Source of the DNA: Epiperipatus broadwayi
Taxonomy: Eukaryota; Onychophora; Udeonychophora; Euonychophora; Peripatidae
Assembly: GCA_028023455.1 (NCBI GenBank)
Contig: JAQFVV010012420.1
Coordinates: 3,718,001 to 3,782,000 of the forward strand
DNA length: 64,000 nt
Reading direction: 5' to 3'
The notes below the pieces were generated by a model. That model was given only the letters and a program-made list of their open reading frames with translations, was not told where the DNA came from and searched no databases. Made by a program: the position numbers and the translations under genes. Of the stretch, positions 12,601 to 26,152 are shown piece by piece. Every line of letters starts with the position of its first letter. Within the stretch, counting starts at the first letter, position 1.

Positions 12601-13964
12601 AAAAAATTAAGTATGTGTGAGTTTTCCAGTAAACCAAGATGATAATCTATATTTTTAATAAATTACAGTTGGGGTTGGGGGTGGGGGAATGTTTTTAAAA
12701 AATGCCAATGCATATTTTTTATTACTGTTATTTTAAAAAATGAAATTATTGTGGAAAAATTAATTGCAATATTTACATTTTATACATGTTTGCGGCGTGC
12801 AAGCTTATCATGACCATTAAATCGCACTTTCTATAACAGGAAGGTCCCAAATTTGATCCTTATGACAATTTATCAAAAAACTGCTGGCAAAAAAAAACAT
12901 GCTGAATTGAATCAAAGTATGACAATATTAGCTTCTCATCGCTTCCCACATTATTAGTAAAACAAATTGAAATAAAACTTGTTTTAATTTAACAACTAAT
13001 ACATCTTCGGTAGATTACAGGCCCCTGAAACTTCATTTATCCAAAATACGGGTTGTCAGCTTGGTTTACTGGAAAACTGACAAGTACCAAAAATCACAAT
13101 AAAAATGTATAGGTGAGTAAAAATTAAATACAAAATATAATAATTCTAAGTTATTGCACAAAAAGCAGAAATTACAAAATATATATATTAATAACAATAA
13201 ACATATGAAAGGGTATGAAAACAAAAATAAATTGATTAGTATTATTTGGCAAGAAAATTATTTGCGAATTGCACTTTACATAGTTTTTTAAAAGCAAAAA
13301 TGTTATTCTTGTTACAAAATTAAACTAACTAATATTCCATGTATAAATTTAGCAACTTAAATAAAAATTAGTATTAAAGAAAATGTCGAATTATTAATTA
13401 TATATTTATTAATTTTTTTAGCAAAAATATGAAAATTTAATTTTTTTATTACAGTTTAACAAAATTAAAAGATAAATGTATTAACATTAAATGTATGAGA
13501 AAAGAAGGAATATCTTACCTTAAATCTTAGATCCAAATTCTTTTTTATTGTATTATTACTGATGCACTGCACTTCACAAGAATGTATAACTGATACCTTT
13601 TTGATTAGTGATGCATAATAAAGTTAAAAACAGCCAATTTTCTTAGATATATTTAGAGCTTATGCGAGTTTGAACAAGATTCAAGTACATCCTGTAAACA
13701 CTAAATTCATGAAAGTTCAAGTTTTCTTGTTTACGCTAAACTATTTGTTAGAAGTAGGAACAGAATAAAATAAGATGTTAGGGATTAATAACAAGTAAGT
13801 GATAATAAATAATTTAAGGCATATCTATAAAATATAAGTAACATTTAAACAAAAATGTAATTTATTTTGATATAATTAATGAATAATATTTTTTTTATGT
13901 ATTTCCTCCTTGTTTGTAATCTAGCGCTTTTACTATCCTAGCACTTATGTTCATCGCTGACATT
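12601..13964. other. AT-rich DNA with an inverted pair of short repeats
   Basis: No gene seen. AGTTTTCCAGTAAACCAAG (12619-12637) is matched in inverse by CTTGGTTTACTGGAAAACT (13060-13078). This could mark the ends of a roughly 460-bp inverted-repeat element, but no target duplication was found. Confidence 0.45.
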
Positions 13965-14328
13965 CTATACTGCAGGGGTCCCCAACCCTACGCCTGCGGG
14001 CACCATGGTGCCCGCAGACCATTTTATGTGTGCCCGCCACTATCTGAATACAATAAAAAATTATTTATCTGATACAAATAAATTTAATTTTTAAAATTTC
14101 TTGTAAATTATTGTATTATATTGTAATCAAATGTTAAAATTTTATTTTTGAAATAAATATTTTTTTGTACATTATGTGTATTATTAACAATATCCAACTA
14201 TAAATTTACATTGAAAAAATAAATGCTGCCTGCCACCTGATTGAAAAAAATAAATGGTGCCCGCCACCTGGCCAGTATTATAGAATGTGCTCTTAAGTGC
14301 AAAAAGGTTTGGGATCCCTGCTATACTG
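13965..14328. mobile_element. non-autonomous hAT element, copy 1, with target duplications
   Basis: The element proper is 13973-14320 (348 bp). It starts CAGGGGTCCCCAACC and ends GGTTTGGGATCCCTG, a typical hAT terminal inverted repeat. It is flanked by exact 8-bp duplications CTATACTG (13965-13972 and 14321-14328), the length expected of hAT transposases. Inside are GTGCCCGC-type motifs next to both ends. No transposase is encoded. A second copy of the same family is at 36310-36615. Confidence 0.92.
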
Positions 14329-15784
14329 TATCCCCTATTTGTAGTGTATCTTCATCTTTCACCAAGTCCAACAATGTTCACTTTAATATTAGACAGTTCT
14401 TACAATTCTTTTTTCACTTGAAAGTGTGCTGCAATAGTAAGTACCTAAGAAGGTCGGCACATGCTCTTTTCTATTAATAATTTAAAAAAAAAAAAACAAA
14501 TGAATCTTTTACTTTGCTATTTGATTTATAATAAATGACATAACTGTTTTGTAATTGCAATACACTTAAGTTTTTGCCTTGTGCATTTGCTTTGTATTGA
14601 TTGAAAATTATTGACTCAGTAGTTGTCTGGAGTGTAAGGTCTTTAGATCAATTCCAGTTCTGGCTTTTGAACTTCTTATGAATTCCTTAGCAATAAAGCC
14701 ATTTAATTATTATTAGAAGTAGATATAAGAATAATTTGCAAGTAAAAAAAATACCTGAAATAGTTTATATTGTTTGAGAGTTATAAATTATATTTTTGAT
14801 TTAATCAATTATGAATTAAAAATGTATTTTTGGCATTAAAAAATTATGAATATACAATAAAATATATATATTGAATGAACTTATTGTATAATAGTTTTAA
14901 AATTGGTAAAATGCATAATAATCATTAGAGCAATTAGTGTCAAAAATATCAATTTTTCAATGTTAGCATTCGCATAAAGATAGTGTTATTTTTAACATCT
15001 TATGCTTTATTATTTCATATGCGCCTCTTTGGTAGTTCGTATTGCATGTAATTGATCACTATTTATTACATATATTTCTGTGTATAAAATTAATTGTCAA
15101 ATTTAGCAAATGTATGCATGGCTCTGCATTGTACTATGATGCTGAGTTTGTCTATTTTACAGCTTGTGAAGCCCTTTGATTGAAAGCTGTTATATTGTTT
15201 TTCCATATTTTATTGATTGTTTTATTGGAAAATAATATTACTTCTAACATTTTGATGTTTATTGTATGTCATTTAAGATTTTATATAATTGATCATATAT
15301 TATGACTTTTTATGTGCATGCATAAATTATGTTTTTCTTAAAAATGTTGGCAGCAGCAAATTTTTTGTAATTTGTTAGTTATAGATATTAACATCGACAT
15401 AGAGAAGTGTGGAAAAATCCTTTGTGGTATAGATTAATGATAATTAAATAGATGTTTTCCTGAGCATTATTTGATTATCTGAAATTTTGTTTCTTAATTA
15501 TAAAAATCATAGAGAAAATATCAATATATTTATTTACTTAAAACTCATTTTTTTAAATAATAGTCATTATCATTAATTATTTATTGAAAGGCAAGCTGTA
15601 CAATTTAAATAAAAAAAATTTTTTCAAGGTATTCTCTTTTATAAACTTCACTTGCTATATCTTTTTTTTATATTTATTTTAAAACTTTTTGACTGTCAGG
15701 CCACCATCTTGAATTTAAAATAAAAATGATAACAAATATCATTTATAACATATCTTCTGTTTGAATGCAATAAATTTTAAAATA
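14329..15784. other. AT-rich intergenic DNA, nothing recognised
   Basis: No open frame with recognisable content and no structured repeat seen. Confidence 0.6.
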
Positions 15785-16560
15785 TGTACATTGTTAGAAA
15801 GAGCAAATATGAAAGAATGTAATGAAGCTGATAAAATAGTTATTATCTAAAAAAAAAAAAAGATTTTTAATACTTTTAAAAATGTTTATTTTATATTGGT
15901 TCACAAATTCTAAATTTTAAATGTTAAAATGACACTTTCATAAACTGTTTCATCACATTTATCACAAAATGCTGAAAAAAATGATATATAATATGTCTTA
16001 CCTGAGTTAATTTTTCATTGTTAAAATTACAAAAACAATGTGATTGGTAACTTTCGTTTTTACTAACTGATCCTGATCCTGTCCTTCCATATCAGGATAT
16101 CTGCCTAGAAATGTTTGTTATCCTTTCATTCAGGGTATCTGTTAAAAATATGTTTAGTGTTTAGAGGGGAAAAAAATAACAGGAATAGTTTACAAGATAT
16201 TATGCAAAGAGAACTTTAGTAAATTGAAATGCATTATTATATATTAATTATTATATTATTGAAAAATGGGATGTGACCTAAAGTATATATTCTTTTCAAG
16301 TAAAATGTGTACTCAAATAAATATCAAACAGTAAGAACAGCTTATGAGTTATTATGCAGAGAAGTTTAGTAAATTGTAATGTATTATATATATTAATTAT
16401 TATATTATTGAAAAATGGGGTGTGACCTAAAATTTGTATTCTTTTCAAGTAAAAAGTATAGTCAAAAAAAAAAAAATTGTAAACAAAAATTTCTCTAAGA
16501 TAAAATGAATAGAAACTGTAACTAAATCAATAAACATCAAAATAAACACATTTATTATGA
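15785..16560. repeat. dispersed repeat, copy 1 (pairs with 51770-52330)
   Basis: Shares blocks in the same order and orientation with 51770-52330: CATATTGTTAGAAAGAGCAA-like, TTCACAAATTCTAAATTTT, a TCTTCATTGTAAAA-like block, and TATCAAAATAAAAATAAATT-like. Both copies are non-coding. The second lies between two piggyBac remnants, so this could be the non-coding part of a piggyBac-related or other element. That link is inference. Confidence 0.6.
16177..16462. repeat. ~150-bp tandem duplication
   Basis: Two imperfect copies of a unit containing TATTATGCAGAGAAGTTTAG, then ATATTATTGAAAAATGGGGT and CTTTTCAAGTAAAA. They begin at about 16177 and 16329. Confidence 0.8.
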
Positions 16561-17027
16561 GCACTGATTACATATATATGTGGGAGATGATTTATGATGA
16601 TAGTGGATAGCTGAGGGTCCATGTTTTTATTGTCATTGAAATCTAAATTGCCTAAAATTCTACAGCATATTTATTGCTTTTCTATATATATTTCATTATA
16701 TAAAAAATAGGTAATAAAAAACATTACTCACTGGATTTCTGGCAGCACGATCTCAATGTTGATTCCAAGTTCAAACTCTGGGCATGAAGATCTAGATGCA
16801 ATCCCCATGCTTATTCCGCAAATAAAATGACTTCACTAACTTTTTTTTTGCTCAATGCAGTTTCTAGATATGAAATATTACTAAACTTGTCACTAAAATT
16901 AGCTTCTACAAAGAATAAGGCTTAGAATACATACCTGGCAATTGGAGCAAGCAATTGAAGCAACCCGTGAGAGTCCATACATTTTTATGAATTCTAAATC
17001 TAAAAAAAAAAGAGAAGAAAAAAAATG

Positions 17028-19118
17028 GGTTGTCATCTGATCGTTCGTGTCAGCCGCCAGAGGCGCGATTTCTAGCTAAATTTCTAGAAATATGCCGTTT
17101 CCGCGGCCGCACCCAAGCCTTTAAGCATTCTTTCTAAAAGAAATCCTAGAAAGATTGTTAACTCGGAGCTTTTTCCGATGCTAAAAGCAGAGGAAAATGC
17201 TGTAGTTGTTTGTGTCACACACTATATCGTAATGCTGCGTTATGTATTTGATGTAACAATATCGTACTAGGGTGTTTATTTTGATCGTGTCAAAATTATT
17301 TAAATTTTCATCGGTGCCTTGTTTTTTTTAAGACCAATCGATGTACTGTTACATTTTATCAATTTTAACAGTATCGTGATTGTTCCTCATAAATTGGTAT
17401 TTCTCCTAAATTTTCGATTAGGGTGGAATAGCGTAAAAATTTAAAAATCACGCTTTGAGTCATGTTTTAGCGAGAAATTTTCCGAGACAAAAAGTACGGC
17501 TAATTCCCACAATAGAAAACTTTAAAAGATGGGAATTGCCAGACACGGGCCAGCGCTGGAATATTTCTACAGCAGAAAAAAAGAAAAAAACATCCTGCTG
17601 CTGAAAGAAAAGATTGGATTGTGCGGCAAATATATGCAGATTTGAGGTCCGAAAACATCTGCCGACGGAAAGGTTCACTTCGTAAAGGCAAGCTTGTTTG
17701 AAGGATTCTAAATGTCTTCCTCAAATGTCAAAAATAAAAGAAGTAACTTCAATTTTTATTTAAACGTACATCTCTTCTTCTCCCGATAATTGTTGGCGTC
17801 GACAATCAAATGTAAAATAAAAGAAGTAACTAAAATTTTTATTTAAACATAGCCCCAAAAATCCCTCTTCTCCCAATAATTGTTGTCGTCGGCAATCAAA
17901 CAGTCAAATAAAAGGAACGTCAATTATTCTTTAATCGTATAGAAAAAAACAAAAAAAACCCTCCCACTAATTGTCCTGGCCAATCAAATGTAAACCAATT
18001 GAAGTAAGACAAACATAACCCAAATTACTATTCGAACGTACACCGAAAAAGACTGGCTCTTGTCGATCAAAATTAAAGAAACCTAGACTATTATTGTGGG
18101 AAAACCCAAATAATTTATAAACGAAAAAAAAAAAAAAAAAGTCAAATCGGTTTTCAATCAAATGGTAACCGATAAAAGTAACTTAAATTTTGATTTAAAC
18201 ATACACACGAACAAAAACAAAACGCAAAACTCTTTCTCCCAATAATTGTTGTCGCCAATCACCAAAAAACACCCACCCCTCTCACTAATTATTGTCAGCA
18301 ATCAAATGTACTTCACCACTAAAAGTAACGTAAACTACTATACTTTAAACGGTTACACCCCTTCTCCCAATAATTGTTGTCTACAATCGTACACACAAAA
18401 AAACACCCTTCCCAATAATTAGTGTCGGGAATCAAATGTAAACCAATCAAAGTAAGACAGCAACTTATTATTTAAACGTAACCCAAATTACTATTTGAAT
18501 CTACACCAAAAAAACACCCGCTCTTGTCAATAAAAATTAAACAAACAACAACTATTATCGTCCCATTGTCAAAAATATTTATTTGTAGAACCAAAACCAT
18601 AATTTATAAATGAAAGGAAGTCCAATCGGTCGTCCATCAAATGTAAACTGATAAAAGTAAAGGTTTTAAATTTTATTTAAACATAAACACGTGCGCGAAA
18701 AAAAAAAAAACACTTCTCCCAATAATTGTTTTCGGCAATCAATGTAAACCTATCAAAGTAACGTAAATTATTATTTAAAGATCCATCATAAAACTCCGTT
18801 TTCTCTTGAATTTTGTCAATCCAATTTTACAAAAACAGTAGTATTATTTTTTTTTAAAAAAAAACACAAATTACTATTTGAACACACACCAAAAAAGACC
18901 CTTTGGTAAAAAAAAAAAAAAAAAACTATTATTATCCCATCGTCAAAAATATTATTTGGGAAAAATAATTCAGGAACGAAAAAAAGTAAACTTTGTAAAC
19001 AAACCAAAAAAAAAGTCAATATTAATAGAGAATCGCTATCCCGGGAACTATATATTAATGTGTTTTTCAGTTAGAAATCGTGCCTCTGGCGGCTGACACG
19101 AAGGATCAGATGACAACC
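17028..19118 (-). mobile_element. GR-a: GR-family element (2.1 kb) with internal satellite
   Basis: Ends GGTTGTCATCTGATC (17028) and GATCAGATGACAACC (to 19118) are inverted copies, continuing inward through CGTGTCAGCCGCCAGAGGCG. Flanking 8-mers AAAAAATG and AAAAAATT match at 7 of 8. Relative to the other GR elements it is reversed. Its conserved module lies at the left: hairpins at 17068-17091, 17131-17153 and about 17171-17196, then the ACACCCTnnnACGATATTGT box (minus strand of about 17245-17275). The interior (17740-18960) is a degenerate tandem array. Short open frames at 17460-17724 are not recognisable proteins. It is non-autonomous; the transposase that moved it is unknown. Confidence 0.8.
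17740..18960. repeat. degenerate ~110-bp tandem array inside GR-a
   Basis: About ten diverged units. A typical unit has TCTCCCAATAATTGTTGTC, GGCAATCAAATGTAAACC, AAAGTAACGTAAATTATT and TTTAAACGTACACC. The array is specific to this element; other GR members carry unrelated internal repeats. Confidence 0.8.
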
Positions 19119-19731
19119 AAAAAATTTAAAAATTGCATTTAAAAAAACAAATCATAAAAAAATTTAAATTTCATTGTAGGAAAAAAAAAATACATTTTTT
19201 TCAACAAAGAGAAGGCTCATGAATACATACATTGGCAATTGAATAATTTCAGCAAGCAGCGAGAAATTCCATTTTACCAGTAAAAACATTTTACAATTGC
19301 TAAATCTAAAAAAAAAAAAGAAATTAAAATTTGAATCTCAACAAAAAAAAATCTAAATTTCATCATAGAAAAAAAATTTATACATCATTTTAAATGTAAC
19401 AAAATAGTGTATCGAATGATATGAGAACCATCTCAAATGCACTGATTCTGCCCCAGCTCAGTTTAAAATGTAAACTTCCGGTACTCTGATTCAAAGCCAG
19501 CTCATCAGTTAAGGGTTTTTTTTGCCATATCCTTTTATTCTGTACAGTTTATTCCTGCATATCTTTTGCCTTGAAAAATATGCACATTCCAGGTACTTAT
19601 TTTTTTTTATACTTTTTTAATTAATAATTATTTCATTTTTTTTTTTAATACTTCAAAATTACTTATCTGAAGATTTCACCTTAACTTTTCTATTCTCCTC
19701 TAATCCCCCCCCCCCCCCATTGTTTTTTTTT
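19119..19731. other. spacer with A-rich repeats between GR-a and GR-b
   Basis: A segment at about 19219-19325 (GAATACATAC, GGCAATTG, GCTAAATCTAAAAA) is a direct repeat of the sequence just left of GR-a (about 16924-17012). GR-a therefore sits in one of two copies of a local duplication. A C-tract lies at about 19706-19718. No gene. Confidence 0.55.
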
Positions 19732-21112
19732 GGTATTTTTCTATTCTATCGGGTCAGCCATTTGATGGCGTTGATGCTAACCAAAAACATATACATATTA
19801 CGATTCCAGGCCTGCGATTCTATATAACTATCAGCTTTAGTTTTGTAATAGGAAATTATAGTAAATAATATTACTATTTAAACAAAATTTAAAAATTCAC
19901 ACCAAATTTTAAAATGATAGCCAAATAATTTACATTTTTTTGACCATAATTAATTATAAAATAGGTTGTTTTTGTTTGTTTGTATCTGTAAAAAGTCACG
20001 GTATTTTTTTAATAGAAAATAATAAGCAATTATACATTTTTCAATTTACACAAAATATATATAAATTCACACTAAATTTAAAAATGATACCCAACTAATT
20101 TGTTGGGTTTTTTTTTGATAGTAATTAATAAGAAAGTGGGTTCTTTTTGTTAGTGTGTATATATAAAAAATACCATTATTTAAATACTAAATTTAAAAAA
20201 TGATACCCAACTAATTTACTTTTTTTTGACAGTAATTAATCAGAAAGTGTGTTATTTTTGTTAGTGTGTATATATAAAAAGTACCGTTTATTTAAAACTA
20301 AATTTAAAAATGATACCCGACTAATTTGCTTTTTTTTTGACTGTAATTAATCAGAAACTGGGTTGTTTTTGTTAGTGTGTACATATAAAAAGTAATATTA
20401 TTTAAATACTAAATTTAAAAATGATACCCGACTAATTTTTTTTCTTTTGGTATTGACAGTAATTAATCAGAAACTGGGTTGTTTTTGTTTGTGGGTATAT
20501 ATAAAAAGTAACGTTATTTAAATACTAAATGTAAAAATAATACCCAACTAATTTGCCTTTTTTTTATGACGGTAATTAATAATCAGAAACTGTGTTGTTT
20601 TTGTTTGTGTGTATATATAAAAAGTAACTTGTCACGGACTAATTCTCGCGAAAATGTTACTTTTCGCACGATAGTCGAAACACTGCTGTGCAGCGCCCTT
20701 GAAAGCAATTTTTTAGGGTTATACATTCATAATGAAACCTTCATGACATTGTTAATAAAGTTACAATGTAATAGTAGATTAGAGCACTTGAAAAAAAATA
20801 CCTTTGTAATGAAATTTTAAATAATTACGACAGGCTAAAATCCACACACTCACACGAAATTATAGAGAAAATAGACATTCTAGCATTGATAAAGTGAATA
20901 ACACCAACCAATTATGGCAGCCAATAAAAGCATTTGTCTGTGCTTTTAGCATAGAAAAAAGCCAGAGCGGCTTAGCTGCCGGGGACTCTTTCTGTGTTTT
21001 ATCGTAGAAAGAAGTTCTTAGGTTGGGTGAGATCTCTGAAACAGTATATTTCTAGGGATTTACCTAGAAATAGCGCTGTAGTGTGGCTGACTCGATAGAA
21101 TAGAAAAGTATC
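19732..21112 (+). mobile_element. GR-b: GR-family element (1.38 kb)
   Basis: The left end GGTATTTTTCTATTCTATCG and right end CGATAGAATAGAAAAGTATC are inverted copies, continuing inward as GGTCAGCCA...TTTGATGGCG. The interior (about 19880-20630) is a tandem array. The conserved right module starts with TTCTCGCGAAAATG and CTTTTCGCACGATAG (about 20642-20680), then the CACACTCACACGAAATTATAG box (about 20844). Three hairpins follow at 20933-20957, 20989-21011 and 21048-21071. The flanking 8-mers are T-rich and match poorly (about 6 of 8), so the boundaries rest on the inverted ends. A small open frame at 20566-20820 spans repeat and module and looks like chance. Confidence 0.8.
19880..20635. repeat. 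~110-bp tandem array inside GR-b
   Basis: About six to seven units, each with AAATGATACCCAACTAATTT, a T-tract, TGACAGTAATTAATCAGAAA, CTGGGTTGTTTTTGTT and TGTGTATATATAAAAAGTA. Units are fairly uniform and unrelated to the arrays in the other GR elements. Confidence 0.9.
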
Positions 21113-21422
21113 TCCTTTTTTCCTCAGCTATAATTTAAATAAATCATTTTACAAATATCTTTCTTAAATATAATTCAAGTCTCCAAAGTAACTTCATATC
21201 CCTGTTAATAGCCTGTTGCCAAAATTGCATGCATCATTAATTTTATTATTATTTCATCATCAATTATTTAAAAACACTAATTTGCATTTTTTATGCAAAG
21301 CTTTTTTTTTTTTCCATCACCTATTTTTATTGATTTGGTTTTTGCATCTATTTTCTATTTCAAATGCCCAATATTCTATCATTTTTATTTAGTGTATACA
21401 TAAATACTACTATTTTTATTTC

Positions 21423-22537
21423 CGTTCTAGTACATATAATACACTCCACTGCTTGATGGCCCTGTTTTTCACCCAATGCACATCAATATACATGTTCACA
21501 GGATGACAATATGGTCAAATACGGTAAATTTTATAAATTAATGTATGATCTTTTAAATATACATTAGGTTTTTTTTATATATGGTATTTTGTTTTTTTTT
21601 TAAATACATTTCATTGCATGTTGTCATTTTTCAAAGTACTTTTAAACTATTTACTAACCAACATTATTTTCTAAAATGTAATACTTGAGAGTTTTAAATT
21701 ACTTTATAAATCTCAGCGTGTAGCACTGGAATGTGCAGGGCTGGGGACCGATGTTTTTGACGATCCAAAGGATCATCCAAAAGATGCACTACTCTGATCA
21801 AACCAACCTTATAAACATTATGGGCTGACATTCTGCAAAGTATTTGTAAACAATTTACCCACCAACATTATTTTATAAAGCATAAAAATTAAGTTTTTCT
21901 GAAATCGAATAATTACATTTTAAAATTACATTATAATTGTCAGCGCGTAGCGCTGGAATGTGCAAAGCCAGAGACTGATGTTTTTGATGATCCGATGGAT
22001 TGTCCAAAAGATGCAGTACTGTGATGAAACCAACCTTCCGATTTCCAAAACAACATGCAACCTCAGACATTTAATTTTTCTGTTCTCGCACAAACGTGTC
22101 TTTTCGCATGAATTCTGTGAATTTGTGCTTGTCACTACACTTTTGAAATTTATTTCACATTTTAAGCTGTGTAGGGAAGCGCGGCAACGGGCTTGCAATT
22201 ATTAGTATGTAATACTACGTCAGGTAGGGTGTATAATCATTACTTTGAACGCACATTACAATAGTTATGGTAAGTTGAATTCATACACCCTCACATGATA
22301 CGATAGTGATTTTGAAATGTGCGCATTTGCATAATATCGCGAAGCACATCAGTGGGCCATAATATATGAGTGCAATGCAATATATGCCCACTATGGCTAA
22401 TATGAACATCACTGTTCTATAGGATGTAAACTGTTTTAGTGTTAGCCATGAGTTAGGCCGCTAGAATGGCATATTGATGTGCATTGGCCGAAAACCAGCG
22501 CCATCAAGCGGTGGAGTGTATTATATGTACTAGTATC
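21423..22537 (+). mobile_element. GR-c: GR-family element (1.1 kb) with ~70-bp inverted ends
   Basis: Left TCTAGTACATATAATACACT and right AGTGTATTATATGTACTAG pair. They continue inward through CCACTGCTTGATGGCC / CCATCAAGCGGTGG and then CAATGCACATCAATAT / ATATTGATGTGCATTG. The inverted ends reach about 70 bp, the longest in the family apart from FB1. Flanking 8-mers TTTATTTC and TTCATTTC match at 7 of 8. The interior contains a ~200-bp tandem duplication. The module boxes TTCTCGCACAAACGTG (about 22083) and ACACCCTCACATGATACGAT (about 22286) match GR-b, GR-d and GR-e. The TTTCTGTG...CAYAGAAA hairpins of the other members are not obvious here. Confidence 0.8.
21650..22040. repeat. ~200-bp tandem duplication inside GR-c
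   Basis: Two diverged copies beginning at about 21650 and 21854. Each contains CCAACATTATTTT, GCGTAGCACTGGAATGTGC / GCGTAGCGCTGGAATGTGC, GATGTTTTTGA and CCAAAAGATGCA. Short open frames here lie within the repeat and are not genes. Confidence 0.8.
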
Positions 22538-25500
22538 TTCATTTCATTAGTGAATTCTTTTGTCAAAAACATTCATTTAACAATTGACATCTATGCATTA
22601 AACAAAACAGGGGTCGACACTATTATATTCATTTTCCTTTATCATTTATAAGAAGAATATGGTTATTCTTTAACTCTTCTCGTGAGAATCATTTTTTTAT
22701 TATATCGCACCCCTTTTCCAATTTCTAGAATTATTTTATCTACAGTTTTTTAAATTACATGATATTCCAAGTAGTACTTGTAATAATTATTATTATTTGC
22801 AATGTACGATATATACCTTACTATCTTTAACATTTATTCTTAAGTGCTTTGACTTTTCTATATACATCTTTTTTGAAATTCACATGCTAAATACTACAAA
22901 AGGATTGTTTGGTGTTTATAGTTTCTGAATTAGATGCTGAGTTTATTGGTACTATAATTTATATAAAATAAATTTCAGAGTGCTTTCAAAGATCTAAAAT
23001 TTTCTGTACTTTTATTTGTGATCTTCTTTCAGCTGTTCAATACAGTACCAGCATTAATTTTCATTCAGGTAATAAAACTTTCTAGATACTATTGTTTATG
23101 TATCTCCGCAATATTCTGATAACTAATTTTAAATTTCTGGTAACATTGATTACACTCAACATTTTTCTTGGTATTATTTTAAGAACAGTTTATCATATCT
23201 TTATGAATTAGACAATCTGCATTACCATGTTTTTAAACTAAACAATGTTATAATCCAGGTTTGTACAATATTTATCACTGAATTACCTGCTTCTAAACAA
23301 ATTTCTTTTTATAAGCATCTCAATTCATTATAGAAAAATTATATCTTCTTTATCAATGAGTTGTTTTATTATATTGTACTACTCAAACTAATCAATTATC
23401 AGTATACTCCATGGACATTGTATTCTTTTTAAAAAAATTACAAGCATACATTTAAAATATCATTAATTAGTCAATAACAATGAAATGGCTCAGTGATTTA
23501 CTATTGATCATAGTGACTCACAATTATATATACTTAGTGAATAGCACTTATATAGATGTGATTAATCTGTGCAGCAGTTTCTATCATCAATATAACAACA
23601 ACGATTGAACCAGTGTATGTTTTTAGAAATAATTTATAGTTATTTTGAATATGAGTTGAATCAGCAACCTATAAGAAACTGAGGCCAATAGATTAGAGTA
23701 TCTGGTACTTTGCTAATTATTGTCTAAAAAACTTGATATTCTTTGACGTCTTACATACAAAAATGAATATAACTTCAAGAATTTAGTGAGCTATATCTCA
23801 GGAAGTGTAACAAACAAAATATAAGCATAACCATATTAGAAATAAGCTTTATTTTGTAAAATTAGCAAAATATGCCTACTGCACTTTTGACTACTTAATT
23901 ATACTAGTCATAATTCTGGCATTGACAGTGAAAGAAATAATATAAAATGAAAGCGGGATTTTTTTTTTTCTGTTCTACTTGGAACTCCAAAGACCTTGAA
24001 TGATGTCACTTGATTTTCTACTTGACATGTCCTATTTAAATTAATTTCTTGAGTATATCAAATATTCTTAATGTGTTACATGTTTTAATACTTTTTATGC
24101 TATCAAATACTTTTTTAAATTTATAAAAAGCATATTTTACAATGATTGCTGTTTGTAGTATTCTCCATTTGGAAAATGCTAATGTGTTCACTGGCATGTG
24201 GCTTGCCAGAAAAGAAGTTCGCTGCATGAATAGGTGACTTTTTTTTTTTATAAGATTAATTAACACAAAATTATTGTAAGCGCTAATTTCAGTATTAACT
24301 TCGCAGTTTTTATACTCTGATATTAAAAGTAGAACTTCATTAGTTTGTTTTGCTGCATTGTAAGACCCTTTTTTTTTTTCATTTTAATTAATAAGGGTAG
24401 ATGTTAGTGGTTTATTTTTAGTAAGTATGAGATGAAACTATCCAAGCTTGAGATATCTGATGGTCTGAATGACTTTTTTTAAAAAAAAATTATCTGATGC
24501 ATTTAAATATATTCCAATAAATATCTTGTTTCCTTTTCAAAATAACAAGTTTGGTCTCTGATAACTTTTATATTTATGTACATCAACATTTTTTTATCAT
24601 TCAAATGAAATTGCCTATTAGAAATACTGCATGTCTATTCAAAACTCATGAATACCTATGAGATTAATTGCTTTAATAAAAGGAAATTAATAGCCACTCT
24701 CCCATGTTATAAAGTTCATTATAAATGTCAACCAGTTTTCCCAAGTTATTTTTTGCACAGCATTTTGTTCAACTATACTCATTTCACTATACTTTGCTAT
24801 TTTTTATTCCATTATTGCATAACTTATTTTTCCTTAGCTTACTGTTCTCGCCTAATGTTATATTTATCATACAAATCATATTTTTTTTTATCCTTTCAGT
24901 GTAGCTTTTTTCCCACCATAACTGTGTTAAATTATTGATAAGTTGTTGAAATTAATTTTTACCATCAAAACTTCTATTCTGTTGCTTATATTTTAAGCTC
25001 TTTTTTTTTTCCTCTATTTTCAACTATCTTTTTCCTCCCATATCTGTTTCACATTTTAATTCTTTGTTAAAGCATATATTCATACTTAATATAGGATTTT
25101 TTTGTATACATTTAATTTTTTTGCATTTCATTTTTACAGATTTTATCATAACTTTTTCTTTACTGAAGTATATTTGAATTTTTTTTAAAGTTATATATAT
25201 ATATTTAATTTATATTAAATCAATAGATTATTCATATTTATTTTTTCATCCAGAAAACTCCCTAACATTCTTTTTCCGTTTGTCAATAGGTTTTTGTTTT
25301 AGAGATAAATTCAATTCTATCTCTATGAAGTTGTGATCTTCAGCTATGCTTTTAAAAATACCTCTGCAATTAAGTCATTGGCATTTAGTTTTTTGTTTCT
25401 TTTAAAAAAGTCTTTATATCACTGATATTTGATATACATTAACAATAAAATTCATAAATATTGGGTATTCATGTACTAATTTTAAAAAAATTTCGAGTAA

Positions 25501-26152
25501 TTAAAAATAAATTTATAAATAGAAGTGGTCTGTGCTGACTAAATTCAGTCATTCTTTTTTCTAAAGACAAAAAAGAAAACTAAAATGTTGATTATGATTT
25601 GATTTTATATATTTTTAACATATATTTGATACATTTTCTTTTTTTTATTAATTGGGCCAGAGCAAATTTACTTTTAAACAATTAAGTTTTTTTTTTTTTT
25701 TACTATAGTTGCTGTGTTTCTGATTAAAAGTTTGATTTTACCCACCATTCTGCAATTCTAAAACAGTTGCCAAAAAAAATATTTCTATCCCCACCCTGCA
25801 TTAAAAGTCCAACTTTTTTCTTTAGCATATATTTCATTGGACCAGAGCAAGTTTATTGTTAAACAAATAATTATTAATACTTTACATAATGTATTTTTTA
25901 CTACAGATGCTCTTTTTTTGCCAGATTTTTAGTGTTTGTTTTTTTTTATAATGGTGGCCATATTAGTTGTTATTAAATTTTATATCCAGGTTTTTTAGCG
26001 AACTATATTATTTAATACTACTTCAGTTTCACTTAGCATTTTATATGCTACATAGAATAGATTATACATAATAAAAAACTTAAAAAAAGTTTGTCGGTGG
26101 GAGTATGAATAATTTACAAATGCATAAGTATATTAAGATTTCAAACAATAAT
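22538..26152. other. AT-rich intergenic DNA, no gene recognised
   Basis: A 3.6-kb stretch of T-rich sequence with many homopolymers. Open frames at 24036-24266 (minus) and 24648-24938 (plus, 96 codons, hydrophobic) follow from T-rich composition and show no domain. No structured repeat, tRNA or splice pattern that I can support. Confidence 0.55.

Noticed and set aside
12781-12870. Possible tRNA-like SINE around AAGGTCCCAAATTTGATCC
   Set aside because: The B-box resemblance is weak and there is no acceptable A box at the right distance.
24648-24938. 96-codon hydrophobic open frame
   Set aside because: Explained by T-rich composition; no start context, domain or homologous repeat.
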